A stretch of DNA of 35,531 bases from an uncultured Bacillota bacterium (GCA_937868875.1 CALMNP010000027.1:1-35531); one strand, 5' to 3'. Shown: positions 16,172 through 22,671, numbered from the stretch's first letter. The notes: generated from the letters alone by a model not told the origin. Numbers and translations: made by a program.

Positions 16172-16759
16172 CTAGATCTCGCCGGCTCGCTTGATGTCCC
16201 GCTTCAGGCCCGGCTCGCCCGGCTGCCAGTTGGCCGGGGCACCGAGCCCCGTCTCCCGATTAAACTGAACCGCCTGAATCAGGCGAAGCAGCTCAGCCGT
16301 GCTCCGCCCCACCTCCAGCGGGTAGACGAGGTAGAGGGCAATGCGGCCGTCCGGATCGATGAGGACCGTGACGCGCCGGGCCACCCCGGCCTCAGGGTCC
16401 AGGGCGCCATAGAGCCAGGGGATGTAGCCGCTGCGGTCGGAGAGCAGCGGGAACGGCACGCGCCGCGCGCTGGGCGAGACCTCGGTGAAGACCTTGTGGG
16501 CGTAGATGCTGTCGGTGCTGAGGGCCAGGACCTCCACGTCGAGCCGCTTCAGCTCCTCGTAAACGGCGGCGACCGCCGCCAGTTCCGTGGGTCAGACGAA
16601 GGTGAAGTCGCTGGAATAGAAGAACAGCAGGATCCAGTGTCCGAGCAGGTCGCGGAGGCGCACCTGCCCGGCGGTCTGGGTGTCGGGGAAGTAGGTTTCC
16701 GCCACAAAGTCGTAGGCCGGCAAACCCACCGGAGCCTCGCGGGCCAGAGGCATCACCAC
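16172..16759 (-). CDS. Selenocysteine-containing peroxiredoxin (UGA at codon 56 read as Sec)
   Basis: This peroxiredoxin of the AhpC/Prx1 type reduces hydrogen peroxide and organic or peroxynitrite peroxides. The frame is interrupted only by a TGA at 16594-16592. It falls exactly where the peroxidatic cysteine belongs: FFYSSDFTFV before it and PTELAAVAAVYEEL after it, against the family consensus FFYPxDFTFVCPTE. Homology continues without a shift (EVLALSTDSIYAHKVF, then VTVLIDPDGRI), giving 195 residues. No cysteine occurs anywhere else. The usual resolving cysteine (VCPANW) is alanine (GAPANW). A SECIS-like hairpin follows the UGA. The GTG at 16759 is preferred, 8 bases after GGGAG. An ATG at 16765 lies too close to that site. 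A nonsense mutation or sequencing error at a TGC/TGT codon is the alternative. Confidence 0.85.
16561..16594 (-). promoter_or_regulatory. UGA codon and SECIS-like stem-loop in the peroxiredoxin mRNA
   Basis: After the UGA (16594-16592) come 11 bases, then a 6-bp GGCGGC/GCCGCC stem (16580-16575 with 16570-16565) closed by a GGUC loop (16574-16571). Weaker pairs extend the stem outward. Bacterial SECIS elements lie directly downstream of the UGA inside the coding region and present a small loop with G and U near its start to SelB. The E. coli fdhF element, from memory, also has 11 bases to the helix and a GGUC at the apex. The bulged U of the E. coli element is not evident here. Confidence 0.7.
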
Positions 16760-16906
16760 GGCCATCACTCCCGGGTCATTTTGTATCCATATTATGAAAC
16801 GCCCTGGTGGGGCGCGACGGCCTGCGCAAAACCCTCCAGCAGGCAGGATTTTCCCACTCCATTCCCGTTGCAAGACCCGCCTATTCCCTATTTCGAAACC
16901 TCTAAG

Positions 16907-16935
16907 TTTACCTTTCCCTTGTAGGGTGCTAAAAT
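16907..16935 (+). promoter_or_regulatory. Sigma-A type promoter of the regulator-ubiX operon
   Basis: TTTACC (16907-16912) and TAAAAT (16930-16935) are separated by exactly 17 bases. The expected transcript starts near 16942, about 68 bases before the regulator's ATG. A CCCT-TGT-AGGG inverted repeat sits between the two hexamers and is a possible operator for the regulator encoded downstream. Confidence 0.65.
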
Positions 16936-17009
16936 GGGTGTACCGACTTCCGGACCGCAAGTCTTGCCAAGGCTTTCCACCGCGTGACGCAAGGAGGCTC
17001 GAGAAGCCC

Positions 17010-17711
17010 ATGACCACCCAACTGTATCAGACGCGTCGCCGGCTGATTACGGCCATCAAGAAGAAGGGCACGATGGCCGTGGGCGACCTGGCCGACGAGC
17101 TGGGCGTCACCGGCATGGCCGTCCGCAAGCACCTGGCCGGGCTGGAGCGCGACGGGCTTGTAACCGCAACCCTGGAGCACCGGGAGACCGGGCGACCGCG
17201 CTACGTCTATTCGCTGACCCAGCTGGCCCACGACCTGTTCCCCCAGAGCTACCACCACATCGCCTTGAACGTCCTCGACGACATCGCCGAGCTGTATGGC
17301 CCGGCGGAAGTCAACCGCGTGCTGGGCCGGCGCTCCGACCGGATGGAGGAGCGGTATCGGAAGGCCGTCGAGGGCAAGGATATCCCCGACAAGGTTGCAG
17401 ACCTGAGCCGGATGCGTGACGAAGACGGCTTCCTGGCCGACTGGGAGCGGGAGGGCGACGCGTTCGTCCTCCGCGAACACCACTGCCCCCTCTTCCAGGT
17501 GGCGTCCGAGCATCCGGTCGCCTGCTCCCTGGAACTGCAGATGTTCCGCAACCTGATGCCCGAGGCCGAGGTTTCCCGCTCCCACTGCCAGGTGGATGGT
17601 CAGCACGTCTGTACGTACCACATCCGGCCCCGGCAGGTCGCCGCCGGCGGGCAGACTGAGACGGCGGGCAGCAAGCGGGCGCGCCCCGAGACTCCGGAAA
17701 CCGGGAGGTGA
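17010..17711 (+). CDS. Winged-helix regulator with four C-terminal cysteines (SufR-like)
   Basis: This is a DNA-binding regulator of 233 residues. Residues 8-70 are a DeoR/ArsR-like winged helix (RRLITAIKKKGTMAVGDLADELGVTGMAVRKHLAGLERDGLV, then the wing ETGRPRYVYSLT). The C-terminal half carries C159, C172, C193 and C201 (spacings 12, 20 and 7). SufR-type regulators use a similar set of cysteines to hold an Fe-S cluster that senses iron or oxidation. Start is the ATG at 17010, with AAGGAGG 12 bases upstream, a long spacing. The gene is transcribed away from the selenoperoxiredoxin gene and ends 6 bases before ubiX, so a redox-responsive role controlling both arms is plausible but unproven. 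Confidence 0.85.
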   Translation: MTTQLYQTRRRLITAIKKKGTMAVGDLADELGVTGMAVRKHLAGLERDGLVTATLEHRETGRPRYVYSLTQLAHDLFPQSYHHIALNVLDDIAELYGPAEVNRVLGRRSDRMEERYRKAVEGKDIPDKVADLSRMRDEDGFLADWEREGDAFVLREHHCPLFQVASEHPVACSLELQMFRNLMPEAEVSRSHCQVDGQHVCTYHIRPRQVAAGGQTETAGSKRARPETPETGR

Positions 17712-17717
17712 CCATCC

Positions 17718-18296
17718 GTGCAGAAACCACGGCGCCTGGTCGTCGCCATCACCGGCGCGAGCGCGTCCCGCTACGGAGTGCGCCTCCTGGAGGCCCTGCG
17801 CGAGGCTGGGGTGGAGACCCACCTCATCATCAGCCGCTGGGCCGAGGCCAACCTATTGCAGGAATCCTCGTATACGCCGGACTACGTGCGTTCCCTGGCC
17901 AGCCAGGTGCATGGGGACGGCAACCTGGGCGCCGCCGTGGCCAGCGGTTCCTTCCGCACCGACGGCATGGCCATCGTCCCCTGCAGCATGAAGACGCTGG
18001 CGGCCATCGCCACGGGCCTGACCGACAACCTCGTCGCCCGGGCCGCCGACGTGACGCTGAAGGAGGGGCGCAAGCTGGTGCTGGCGCCGCGGGAGACCCC
18101 CCTCTCCGCCATCCACCTGGAGAACATGCTGAAGCTGGCGCGACTGGGCGTCGCCATCATGCCGCCCGTCCCCGCCTTCTACGGACGGCCCCAGACCCTC
18201 GACGACCTGGTCGACCACTTCGTCGGCCGCGTTCTGGACCGGTTCGACGTGGAGCACAACCTCTACCGCCCCTACACCGGCGGCGGCGAGTCTTGA
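17718..18296 (+). CDS. ubiX: Flavin prenyltransferase UbiX
   Basis: UbiX joins dimethylallyl phosphate to FMN, making the prenyl-FMN cofactor of UbiD decarboxylases. The 192-residue length is typical. Visible family features are the N-terminal FMN-binding strand LVVAITGASASRYGVRLLEAL, the IISRWAE segment, AIVPCSMKTLAAIATGLTDNLVARAADVTLKEGRKLVLAPRETPLSAIHLENMLKLARLGVAIMPPVPAFYGRP, and the C-terminal DDLVDHFVGRVLD. The GTG at 17718 follows GGAGGTGA by 6 bases. It is co-directional with the regulator upstream and the LpdD-like gene downstream. The obvious client is the UbiD protein encoded at 14556-15995 on the other strand. Confidence 0.96.
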   Translation: MQKPRRLVVAITGASASRYGVRLLEALREAGVETHLIISRWAEANLLQESSYTPDYVRSLASQVHGDGNLGAAVASGSFRTDGMAIVPCSMKTLAAIATGLTDNLVARAADVTLKEGRKLVLAPRETPLSAIHLENMLKLARLGVAIMPPVPAFYGRPQTLDDLVDHFVGRVLDRFDVEHNLYRPYTGGGES

Positions 18297-18330
18297 CCGG
18301 CGGGATACCAGAGCGGGAGGCGACTCAAGG

Positions 18331-18711
18331 GTGCACCGAGTGATCACCGGCCATGTGGGCGACGGACGACGCCGGTTGGACTACACCGCCGTAGCCACGG
18401 AGGGCGGCCTCACCGTGACCCTCACGGGCGGCGACAGGGCCCACGTGGGTGCTGTGGCCGTCGCCCAGCCCCGGCCCAGCCTCAAGGACCCACGGCGCAC
18501 CAGCGCCAGTACCTCGGTCATCACTGTGGTCGGGCATCAGGACGACGAAGTCGCCAGACCCCTGGCCCACCTGTTGGCCGCGAACACCGGCCAGCCGGCT
18601 GCTGTCAGCATCGGCATTCACTGGGATGACTGCACGGCGGACGACATCGAAGCGTCGCGCGCCATGGTCATGGAGGCGGGCCGGGCCGTGCTCTCGGCCC
18701 TGAAGTCCTAG
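18331..18711 (+). CDS. LpdD-like prenylated-flavin chaperone
   Basis: This 126-residue soluble protein is recognised by its conserved centre: TLTGGDRAHVGAVAVAQPRPSL (residues 31-52), then TSVITVVGHQDDEVARPLAHLLA and GIHWDDCTADDIEAS. This matches the small proteins encoded beside UbiX and UbiD genes, such as LpdD of the Lactobacillus gallate decarboxylase system, thought to help load or deliver prenyl-FMN. It begins at a GTG 10 bases after GGGAGG and 34 bases downstream of ubiX, so it is in the same operon. The family name is from memory and was not searched. The link to UbiX/UbiD is strongly supported by location. Confidence 0.75.
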   Translation: MHRVITGHVGDGRRRLDYTAVATEGGLTVTLTGGDRAHVGAVAVAQPRPSLKDPRRTSASTSVITVVGHQDDEVARPLAHLLAANTGQPAAVSIGIHWDDCTADDIEASRAMVMEAGRAVLSALKS

Positions 18712-18761
18712 GAGGCGTCACAGGCGTAACGGCGCAGCAACTGCGAACTTCGCGCCTGCCA

Positions 18762-18793
18762 AAGACCCCGAGGGGCTCTCCCCTCGGGGTCTT
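18762..18793 (+). terminator. Strong terminator after the ubiX-lpdD operon
   Basis: A perfect 14-bp stem (AAGACCCCGAGGGG with CCCCTCGGGGTCTT) closes on a 4-base CTCT loop, 50 bases after the LpdD-like stop codon. The downstream T-run is short. Confidence 0.85.
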
Positions 18794-19031
18794 CCCGTAT
18801 CCGAACGGACCCTGTGTCAAAGTACTGCGCCTAGGTTTTTTTCCTCCGCCAATGGGACAAACTCCCTTCTGAGTCCCGGTTGCAAACCCATAGATACTAC
18901 TGTCAACCGGGGAAGGATTTAGCTCCCCCACTGTCTAAAGATTTCTTGCAACGACTTCACTGACAGGGGGTGGTATGGACAACCGGACTCCTGGCCCAAT
19001 GTAGTACCGAGACTGCCACGGAGGTGTCAGC
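18794..19031 (+). promoter_or_regulatory. Leader region of the PTS operon with overlapping hairpins
   Basis: The 320-base space between the LpdD-like and PTS IIC genes holds the terminator above and then this segment, which has no gene. It is visibly AT-richer than the genes around it, with a T7 run at 18836-18842. CCCGGTTG (18875-18882) can pair with CAACCGGG (18904-18911). The same G-run (18909-18912) can instead pair with TCCCC at 18924-18928. Two mutually exclusive stems suggest RNA-level control, as is common for sugar PTS operons, but no recognisable antiterminator-binding sequence was found. The IIC ribosome site GGAGG lies at the end. Confidence 0.4.
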
Positions 19032-20165
19032 ATGAACGGTTTCCTCGGACCCCTGCAGAAGGTCGGTAAGGCGTTGATGACCCCGGTCGCAGTGCTGCCC
19101 GCTGCCGGTCTGCTCCTGCGCTTCGGTCAGCCCGACCTGCTCAACATCAAGTGGCTCGCCGACGCCGGCGGAGCCCTCTTCGACAACCTGCCCCTGCTGT
19201 TCGCCATCGGCGTGGCCATCGGCCTGGCCAGCGAGGCGGGCGTGGCCGGCCTCTCCGGCATGGTGGCCTACTTCGTCATGACCAAGGTCGCCGTTGACTT
19301 CAACAAGGACATCAACATGGGCGTCCTTGCCGGTATCATCGCCGGTTCTCTGGCCGGCTGGGCCTACAACCGCTTCCACACCACCAAGCTGCCCGAGTTC
19401 CTGGGCTTCTTCGGCGGTAGACGGTTCGTACCCATCATCACTGCACTGTTGGCACTTATTCTGGGTATCGTCTTCGGCTTTGTCTGGCCCCCGATTCAGA
19501 ACGTCATCAATGCCATCGGCCAGTGGATCATCGGCGCGGGCGCCCTGGGCGTCTTCGTGTTCGGTGTGATGAACCGCCTGCTTATCCCCCTTGGCCTGCA
19601 CCACATCATCAACAGCCTGGTCTGGTTCGTGTTCGGCAACTACACCGACGCGACCGGCAAGGTGGTCACCGGCGACCTGAACCGTTTCTTCGCCGGCGAC
19701 CCCAATGCGGGCGCCTTCATGACCGGTTGGTTCCCGATCATGATGTTCGGCCTGGTGGGTGTGGCCCTGGCCATCTACCAGGAGGCCAAGCCGAGCCAGA
19801 GGGCGGCCGTGGGCTCGATCATGTTCGGCGCCGCCCTGACAGCCTTCGTCACCGGCGTCACGGAACCCCTCGAGTTCGCCTTCATGTTCGTCGCCCCGGT
19901 TCTCTACCTCGTCCACGCCCTTCTGGCCGGGTCCTCCATGGCTCTGGTCTATATCCTGGGCATCAAGGACGGCTTCACCTTCTCCGCAGGCCTCATTGAC
20001 TACATCCTCAACTTTGGCCTGGCCACCAACCCCCTCCTGCTGATCCCCATCGGTCTGATCTACCTGGTCATCTACTGGGCCCTGTTCCGGTTCATGATCC
20101 GCCGGTTCAACATCATGACGCCCGGCCGCGAGCCGGACGACGCCGAGATGGCCACAGCCGACTAA
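19032..20165 (+). CDS. PTS transporter subunit IIC, glucose/N-acetylglucosamine superfamily
   Basis: This membrane channel of a phosphotransferase system carries a sugar inward while it is phosphorylated by the partner IIB. It has 377 residues with about ten spans. The start FLGPLQKVGKALMTPVAVLPAAGLLLRFG, the motif LPEFLGFFGGRRFVPIIT near residue 122, LGLHHIINSLVWF near residue 195 and TGVTEPLEFAFMFVAPVLYLVHALLAG near residue 280 are those of NagE/PtsG-type IIC domains. In relatives the IIC, IIB and often IIA domains are fused. Here IIC stands alone and IIB is a separate gene 173 bases downstream. No IIA gene is nearby. N-acetylglucosamine is the likeliest substrate, but this is not certain. 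Confidence 0.9.
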   Translation: MNGFLGPLQKVGKALMTPVAVLPAAGLLLRFGQPDLLNIKWLADAGGALFDNLPLLFAIGVAIGLASEAGVAGLSGMVAYFVMTKVAVDFNKDINMGVLAGIIAGSLAGWAYNRFHTTKLPEFLGFFGGRRFVPIITALLALILGIVFGFVWPPIQNVINAIGQWIIGAGALGVFVFGVMNRLLIPLGLHHIINSLVWFVFGNYTDATGKVVTGDLNRFFAGDPNAGAFMTGWFPIMMFGLVGVALAIYQEAKPSQRAAVGSIMFGAALTAFVTGVTEPLEFAFMFVAPVLYLVHALLAGSSMALVYILGIKDGFTFSAGLIDYILNFGLATNPLLLIPIGLIYLVIYWALFRFMIRRFNIMTPGREPDDAEMATAD

Positions 20166-20193
20166 CAGTTCCATCCATCCGCCGAGTCGTTGC

Positions 20194-20216
20194 GGGGGAG
20201 GCCTTGCGCCTCCCCC
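20194..20216 (+). terminator. Hairpin between PTS IIC and IIB genes
   Basis: A perfect 9-bp stem (GGGGGAGGC with GCCTCCCCC) with a 5-base loop begins 28 bases after the IIC stop. The tail (AACTCTATCTTT) is only moderately T-rich, so the element may stop transcription partially and set the IIC to IIB ratio, or protect the IIC message 3' end. Confidence 0.55.
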
Positions 20217-20338
20217 AACTCTATCTTTCGGTTGTTTCGTAATCGGAAGCGTCCGGCCCGCCGCCGACGGGGGCGCAGGAATCAGTCCCAGAGCGGAGAA
20301 GCTATGCTGCGTAAAGAAAACATGGGAGGGACGCCGCA

Positions 20339-20575
20339 ATGAGTGAAAAGGCAGCCCAGATCCTGGAGGCCCTCGGTGGAAAGGAAAACATCAAGAGCCT
20401 GGATTCCTGCATCACGCGCCTGCGCTGCACCCTGGTGGACCTGAAGAAGATGGACGAACGGAAGCTGAAGTCCCTCGGTGCTGTGGGCATTATGAAGATG
20501 GGCACCGCCGTCCAGGTGGTCATGGGAACTCTGGCCGAAGCCTACGAACGCGAAATCAAGGAACTGATGAAGTAA
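20339..20575 (+). CDS. PTS transporter subunit IIB, glucose/N-acetylglucosamine type
   Basis: This single-domain cytosolic IIB protein of 78 residues takes phosphate from a IIA and passes it to the sugar. The phospho-accepting cysteine is C24 in the characteristic IKSLDSCITRLRCTLVD. ALGGKENIK before it and LKSLGAVGIMKMGTAVQVVMG after it complete the family signature. The ATG at 20339 is preceded by GGGAGGG. It is translationally coupled to the next gene (TAATG). IIA must be supplied from elsewhere in the genome. Confidence 0.93.
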   Translation: MSEKAAQILEALGGKENIKSLDSCITRLRCTLVDLKKMDERKLKSLGAVGIMKMGTAVQVVMGTLAEAYEREIKELMK

Positions 20576-21537
20576 TGACCTCAGGGATTCCGGAACCCCT
20601 GGCCAAGGTCCCCCGTATTCTAGATGCCCGCGCCTCCCACTTCGCCCAGATGTCCGCCTCTCAACTGTTTGATAGCATCCGCCGCACGGAGGGGCGCACC
20701 CTGGCCGCTGAGATCGTGGTGCCGTTTCCACCTCTGGTTGACGGCGTCTCCAACCCCGAGTTGGCGGCCGCCTTCGGCGCTGACCTCCTGATCCTCAACT
20801 TCTACGACACCCACTCCCCCTGGATCACGGGCCTGCCCGACGACCCGCCGGCCAGCCCGTACCCGGGATACGGAACCAGCCCCCTGGCGCAGGTGGCGGC
20901 GCTTACCGGCCGCCCCGTGGGCATCAACCTGGAACCGGCGGCCCCAGAGGCCAACCTCCCGGAAGGCCGTCTGGCCACGCCGGACAACGCCAGGCTGGCG
21001 GTGGAACACGGCGCCGTCTGTCTGCTCATCACGGGCAACCCGGCCACGGGTGTCACCAACCGTTCCATCTATGACTCCCTCTCCAAAGTGCGGCAGGCGG
21101 TGGGCGACCGGGCCATCGTCATGTCGGGCAAGATGCATGGGGCCGGCACCTGGCCGGTTCTGGGCGAGGACTACCGCCCCCTGGTTACGGCGGAAGATGT
21201 GGACGCCTTCGCCGGTGCCGGCTGCCAGGTCATGCTGCTGCCGGCGCCGGGCACGGTGCCGGGGCTGACCCTGTCCCAGTTGGCCGACCTGGCCGACAGG
21301 GCCCACCGCAAGGGCCTGCTGGTGATGACCTCCGTGGGCACCTCCCAGGAGGGCGCCGACGAGGCCACCATCCGGCGCATCGCGCTCGACGCCAAGGAAG
21401 CAGGGGCAGACATCCACCACATCGGCGACGCCGGCTACCACGGCGTGGCGGTGCCGGAGAACATCCTCACCTACTCTCTGGCCATCCGCGGCCGACGGCA
21501 CACCTACCGCCGCATGGCCTCATCCGTGCTGCGGTGA
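20575..21537 (+). CDS. Uncharacterised PTS-associated barrel-like protein (DUF7916-like)
   Basis: This is a 320-residue soluble protein. The alternation of strands ending in short glycine/aspartate loops (LAAEIVVPFPPLVDGVSNPELAAAFGADLLILNFYD, TGRPVGINLEP, GAVCLLITGNPATGVTN, AIVMSGKMHGAG, CQVMLLPAPGTVPGL, GLLVMTSVGTSQEGADEATIRRIALDAKEAGADIHHIGDAGYHG) suggests a TIM-barrel fold. Similar proteins occur beside sugar PTS genes in Firmicutes, which from memory are now grouped as DUF7916. The start shares one base with the IIB stop codon, so production is tied to the transporter. A role downstream of the imported sugar phosphate (lyase, epimerase or aldolase-like) is only a guess. Confidence 0.7.
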   Translation: MTSGIPEPLAKVPRILDARASHFAQMSASQLFDSIRRTEGRTLAAEIVVPFPPLVDGVSNPELAAAFGADLLILNFYDTHSPWITGLPDDPPASPYPGYGTSPLAQVAALTGRPVGINLEPAAPEANLPEGRLATPDNARLAVEHGAVCLLITGNPATGVTNRSIYDSLSKVRQAVGDRAIVMSGKMHGAGTWPVLGEDYRPLVTAEDVDAFAGAGCQVMLLPAPGTVPGLTLSQLADLADRAHRKGLLVMTSVGTSQEGADEATIRRIALDAKEAGADIHHIGDAGYHGVAVPENILTYSLAIRGRRHTYRRMASSVLR

Positions 21538-21581
21538 CGAACCCACCCAGAAAAAGCCGCCGACTGTTGCCGGCAGCTTTA

Positions 21582-21618
21582 AGACCCGGCCCCCAGGTGG
21601 GACCGGGTCTCTGTGTTT
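21582..21618 (+). terminator. Terminator after the PTS operon
   Basis: AGACCCGG (21582-21589) pairs with CCGGGTCT (21603-21610), followed by CTGTGTTT. It lies 45 bases after the barrel-like gene and directly before the convergent 59-residue gene, so it separates the two units. Confidence 0.75.
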
Positions 21619-21622
21619 CAGC

Positions 21623-21802
21623 CTAGGGTATGACGCCGAATCCTCGGATCGCATCCACCAGCGATTGCCCCAGCGGGCTGCGGGCGAGCAGATAGAGGAG
21701 CGATACGATCACCAGCGCTTCGGCCAGGCGGCCCAGCCAACGGTCCTGCGAATTCCGGTGCTCCCGGCGGCGCTGCTGCAGGCGCTCCATTCTGCTTTCC
21801 AT
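21623..21802 (-). CDS. Small single-span membrane protein, 59 residues
   Basis: The product begins MESRMERLQQRRREHRNSQD and continues RWLGRLAEALVIVSLLYLLARSPLG. It therefore has a strongly basic cytosolic helix, one hydrophobic span (about residues 27-42) and a short outer tail ending GFGVIP. Start at the ATG at 21802 places it 2 bases downstream of the arginase stop. An internal ATG at codon 5 is a possible alternative. Tight coupling to arginase, sensible amino acid composition and positive-inside topology support a real gene. No homology is recognised. Similar short proteins follow arginase genes in some bacilli, but I cannot confirm that here. Confidence 0.65.
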   Translation of the reverse strand: MESRMERLQQRRREHRNSQDRWLGRLAEALVIVSLLYLLARSPLGQSLVDAIRGFGVIP

Positions 21803-21804
21803 CG

Positions 21805-22671
21805 CTATAGAATGCGCTCCCCCAGGGCCGCGGCGATGAGGCTGACCGCCAGTTCACCGGTGGAATTGCCCCGGTCCATAATGGGGTTCAGCTCAACCAC
21901 GTCCAGGGCGCGCAGGATGCCGGCCTCGGCAATCATCTCCATGGCCAGGAAGGCCTCCCGCAGGCTGAGGCCGGCGCGCACAGGCGTGCCGACACCCGGG
22001 GCTACGGTGGGGTCCAGCGAGTCCAGGTCGAAGGAAACATGAGCGTCCCTGCCCACCAGTGCCAGGGACTCCTCCATCACGCGGGCCATGCCGAAGCGGT
22101 CGATCTCGTGCATGGTGTAGACCGTGATGCCCATGTCCTGAAGCAGCAGTCGCTCGCCGGGGTCGACGGAGCGGATGCCCACCATCACGGTGCGCTTCGG
22201 GTCGATGGCCGGCTTACTGTAGAACATCAGGCCCAGCAGGGCCGCCACGGGCATGCCGTGGATATTGCCTGAGGGCGAGGTGGCGATCGTGTTGATGTCC
22301 GAGTGAGCGTCGATCCAGAGCAGGCCTGTGCCCGGAAACGCTTGGCTGGTGGCCCGGACGCTGCCCATGGCCAGGCTGTGGTCCCCGCCCAGTACCAGCG
22401 GCAGCCGACCTGTACCGTGAATGTCAAGGCAGGCCTTCTCCAGGTGATTGCAGACGGAGAGGATGGGAGCCTGGCAGCGGAGGCCGCCCTCCTCTTCCCG
22501 GGGCACGGTCTCCACCACGGGCACCTCCAGGTTGCCCAGGTCGACCGCGTCCGCCCCCAGGGCCTCCAGCCTCTCCTCCAGGTGGGCATATCGAATGGCG
22601 CTGGGCCCCATGTCCACGCCGCGCCGGCTGGCGCCGAGGTCCATGGGAACACCGACTATGGATACCTTCAC
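21805..22671 (-). CDS. rocF: Arginase
   Basis: Arginase hydrolyses arginine to ornithine and urea using two manganese ions. All metal ligands are visible: H98 in GGDHSLAMGS, D121, H123 and D125 in DAHSDINT, and D215 and D217 in FDLDSLDP. The loop TSPSGNIHGMP and the segment DPTVAPGVGTP identify arginase rather than agmatinase. The start at the GTG at 22671 matches relatives (MKxISIIGVPMDLG) and is 10 bases after AAGGAGG. A GTG two codons earlier (22677) is only 4 bases from it. The gene follows the diguanylate cyclase on the same strand and leads into the 59-residue membrane protein. Confidence 0.96.
   Translation of the reverse strand: MKVSIVGVPMDLGASRRGVDMGPSAIRYAHLEERLEALGADAVDLGNLEVPVVETVPREEEGGLRCQAPILSVCNHLEKACLDIHGTGRLPLVLGGDHSLAMGSVRATSQAFPGTGLLWIDAHSDINTIATSPSGNIHGMPVAALLGLMFYSKPAIDPKRTVMVGIRSVDPGERLLLQDMGITVYTMHEIDRFGMARVMEESLALVGRDAHVSFDLDSLDPTVAPGVGTPVRAGLSLREAFLAMEMIAEAGILRALDVVELNPIMDRGNSTGELAVSLIAAALGERIL

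Noticed and set aside
16172-17017. Peroxiredoxin as two separate genes or a pseudogene
   Set aside because: The only interruption is a TGA exactly at the catalytic cysteine codon with a SECIS-like hairpin. No frameshift or other damage is visible, and terminator and ribosome site are intact.
18957-20339. 460-codon minus-strand frame opposite PTS IIC
   Set aside because: Repetitive Asp/Gly/His/Val composition produced by reading a membrane protein gene backward. The plus strand has the IIC motifs.
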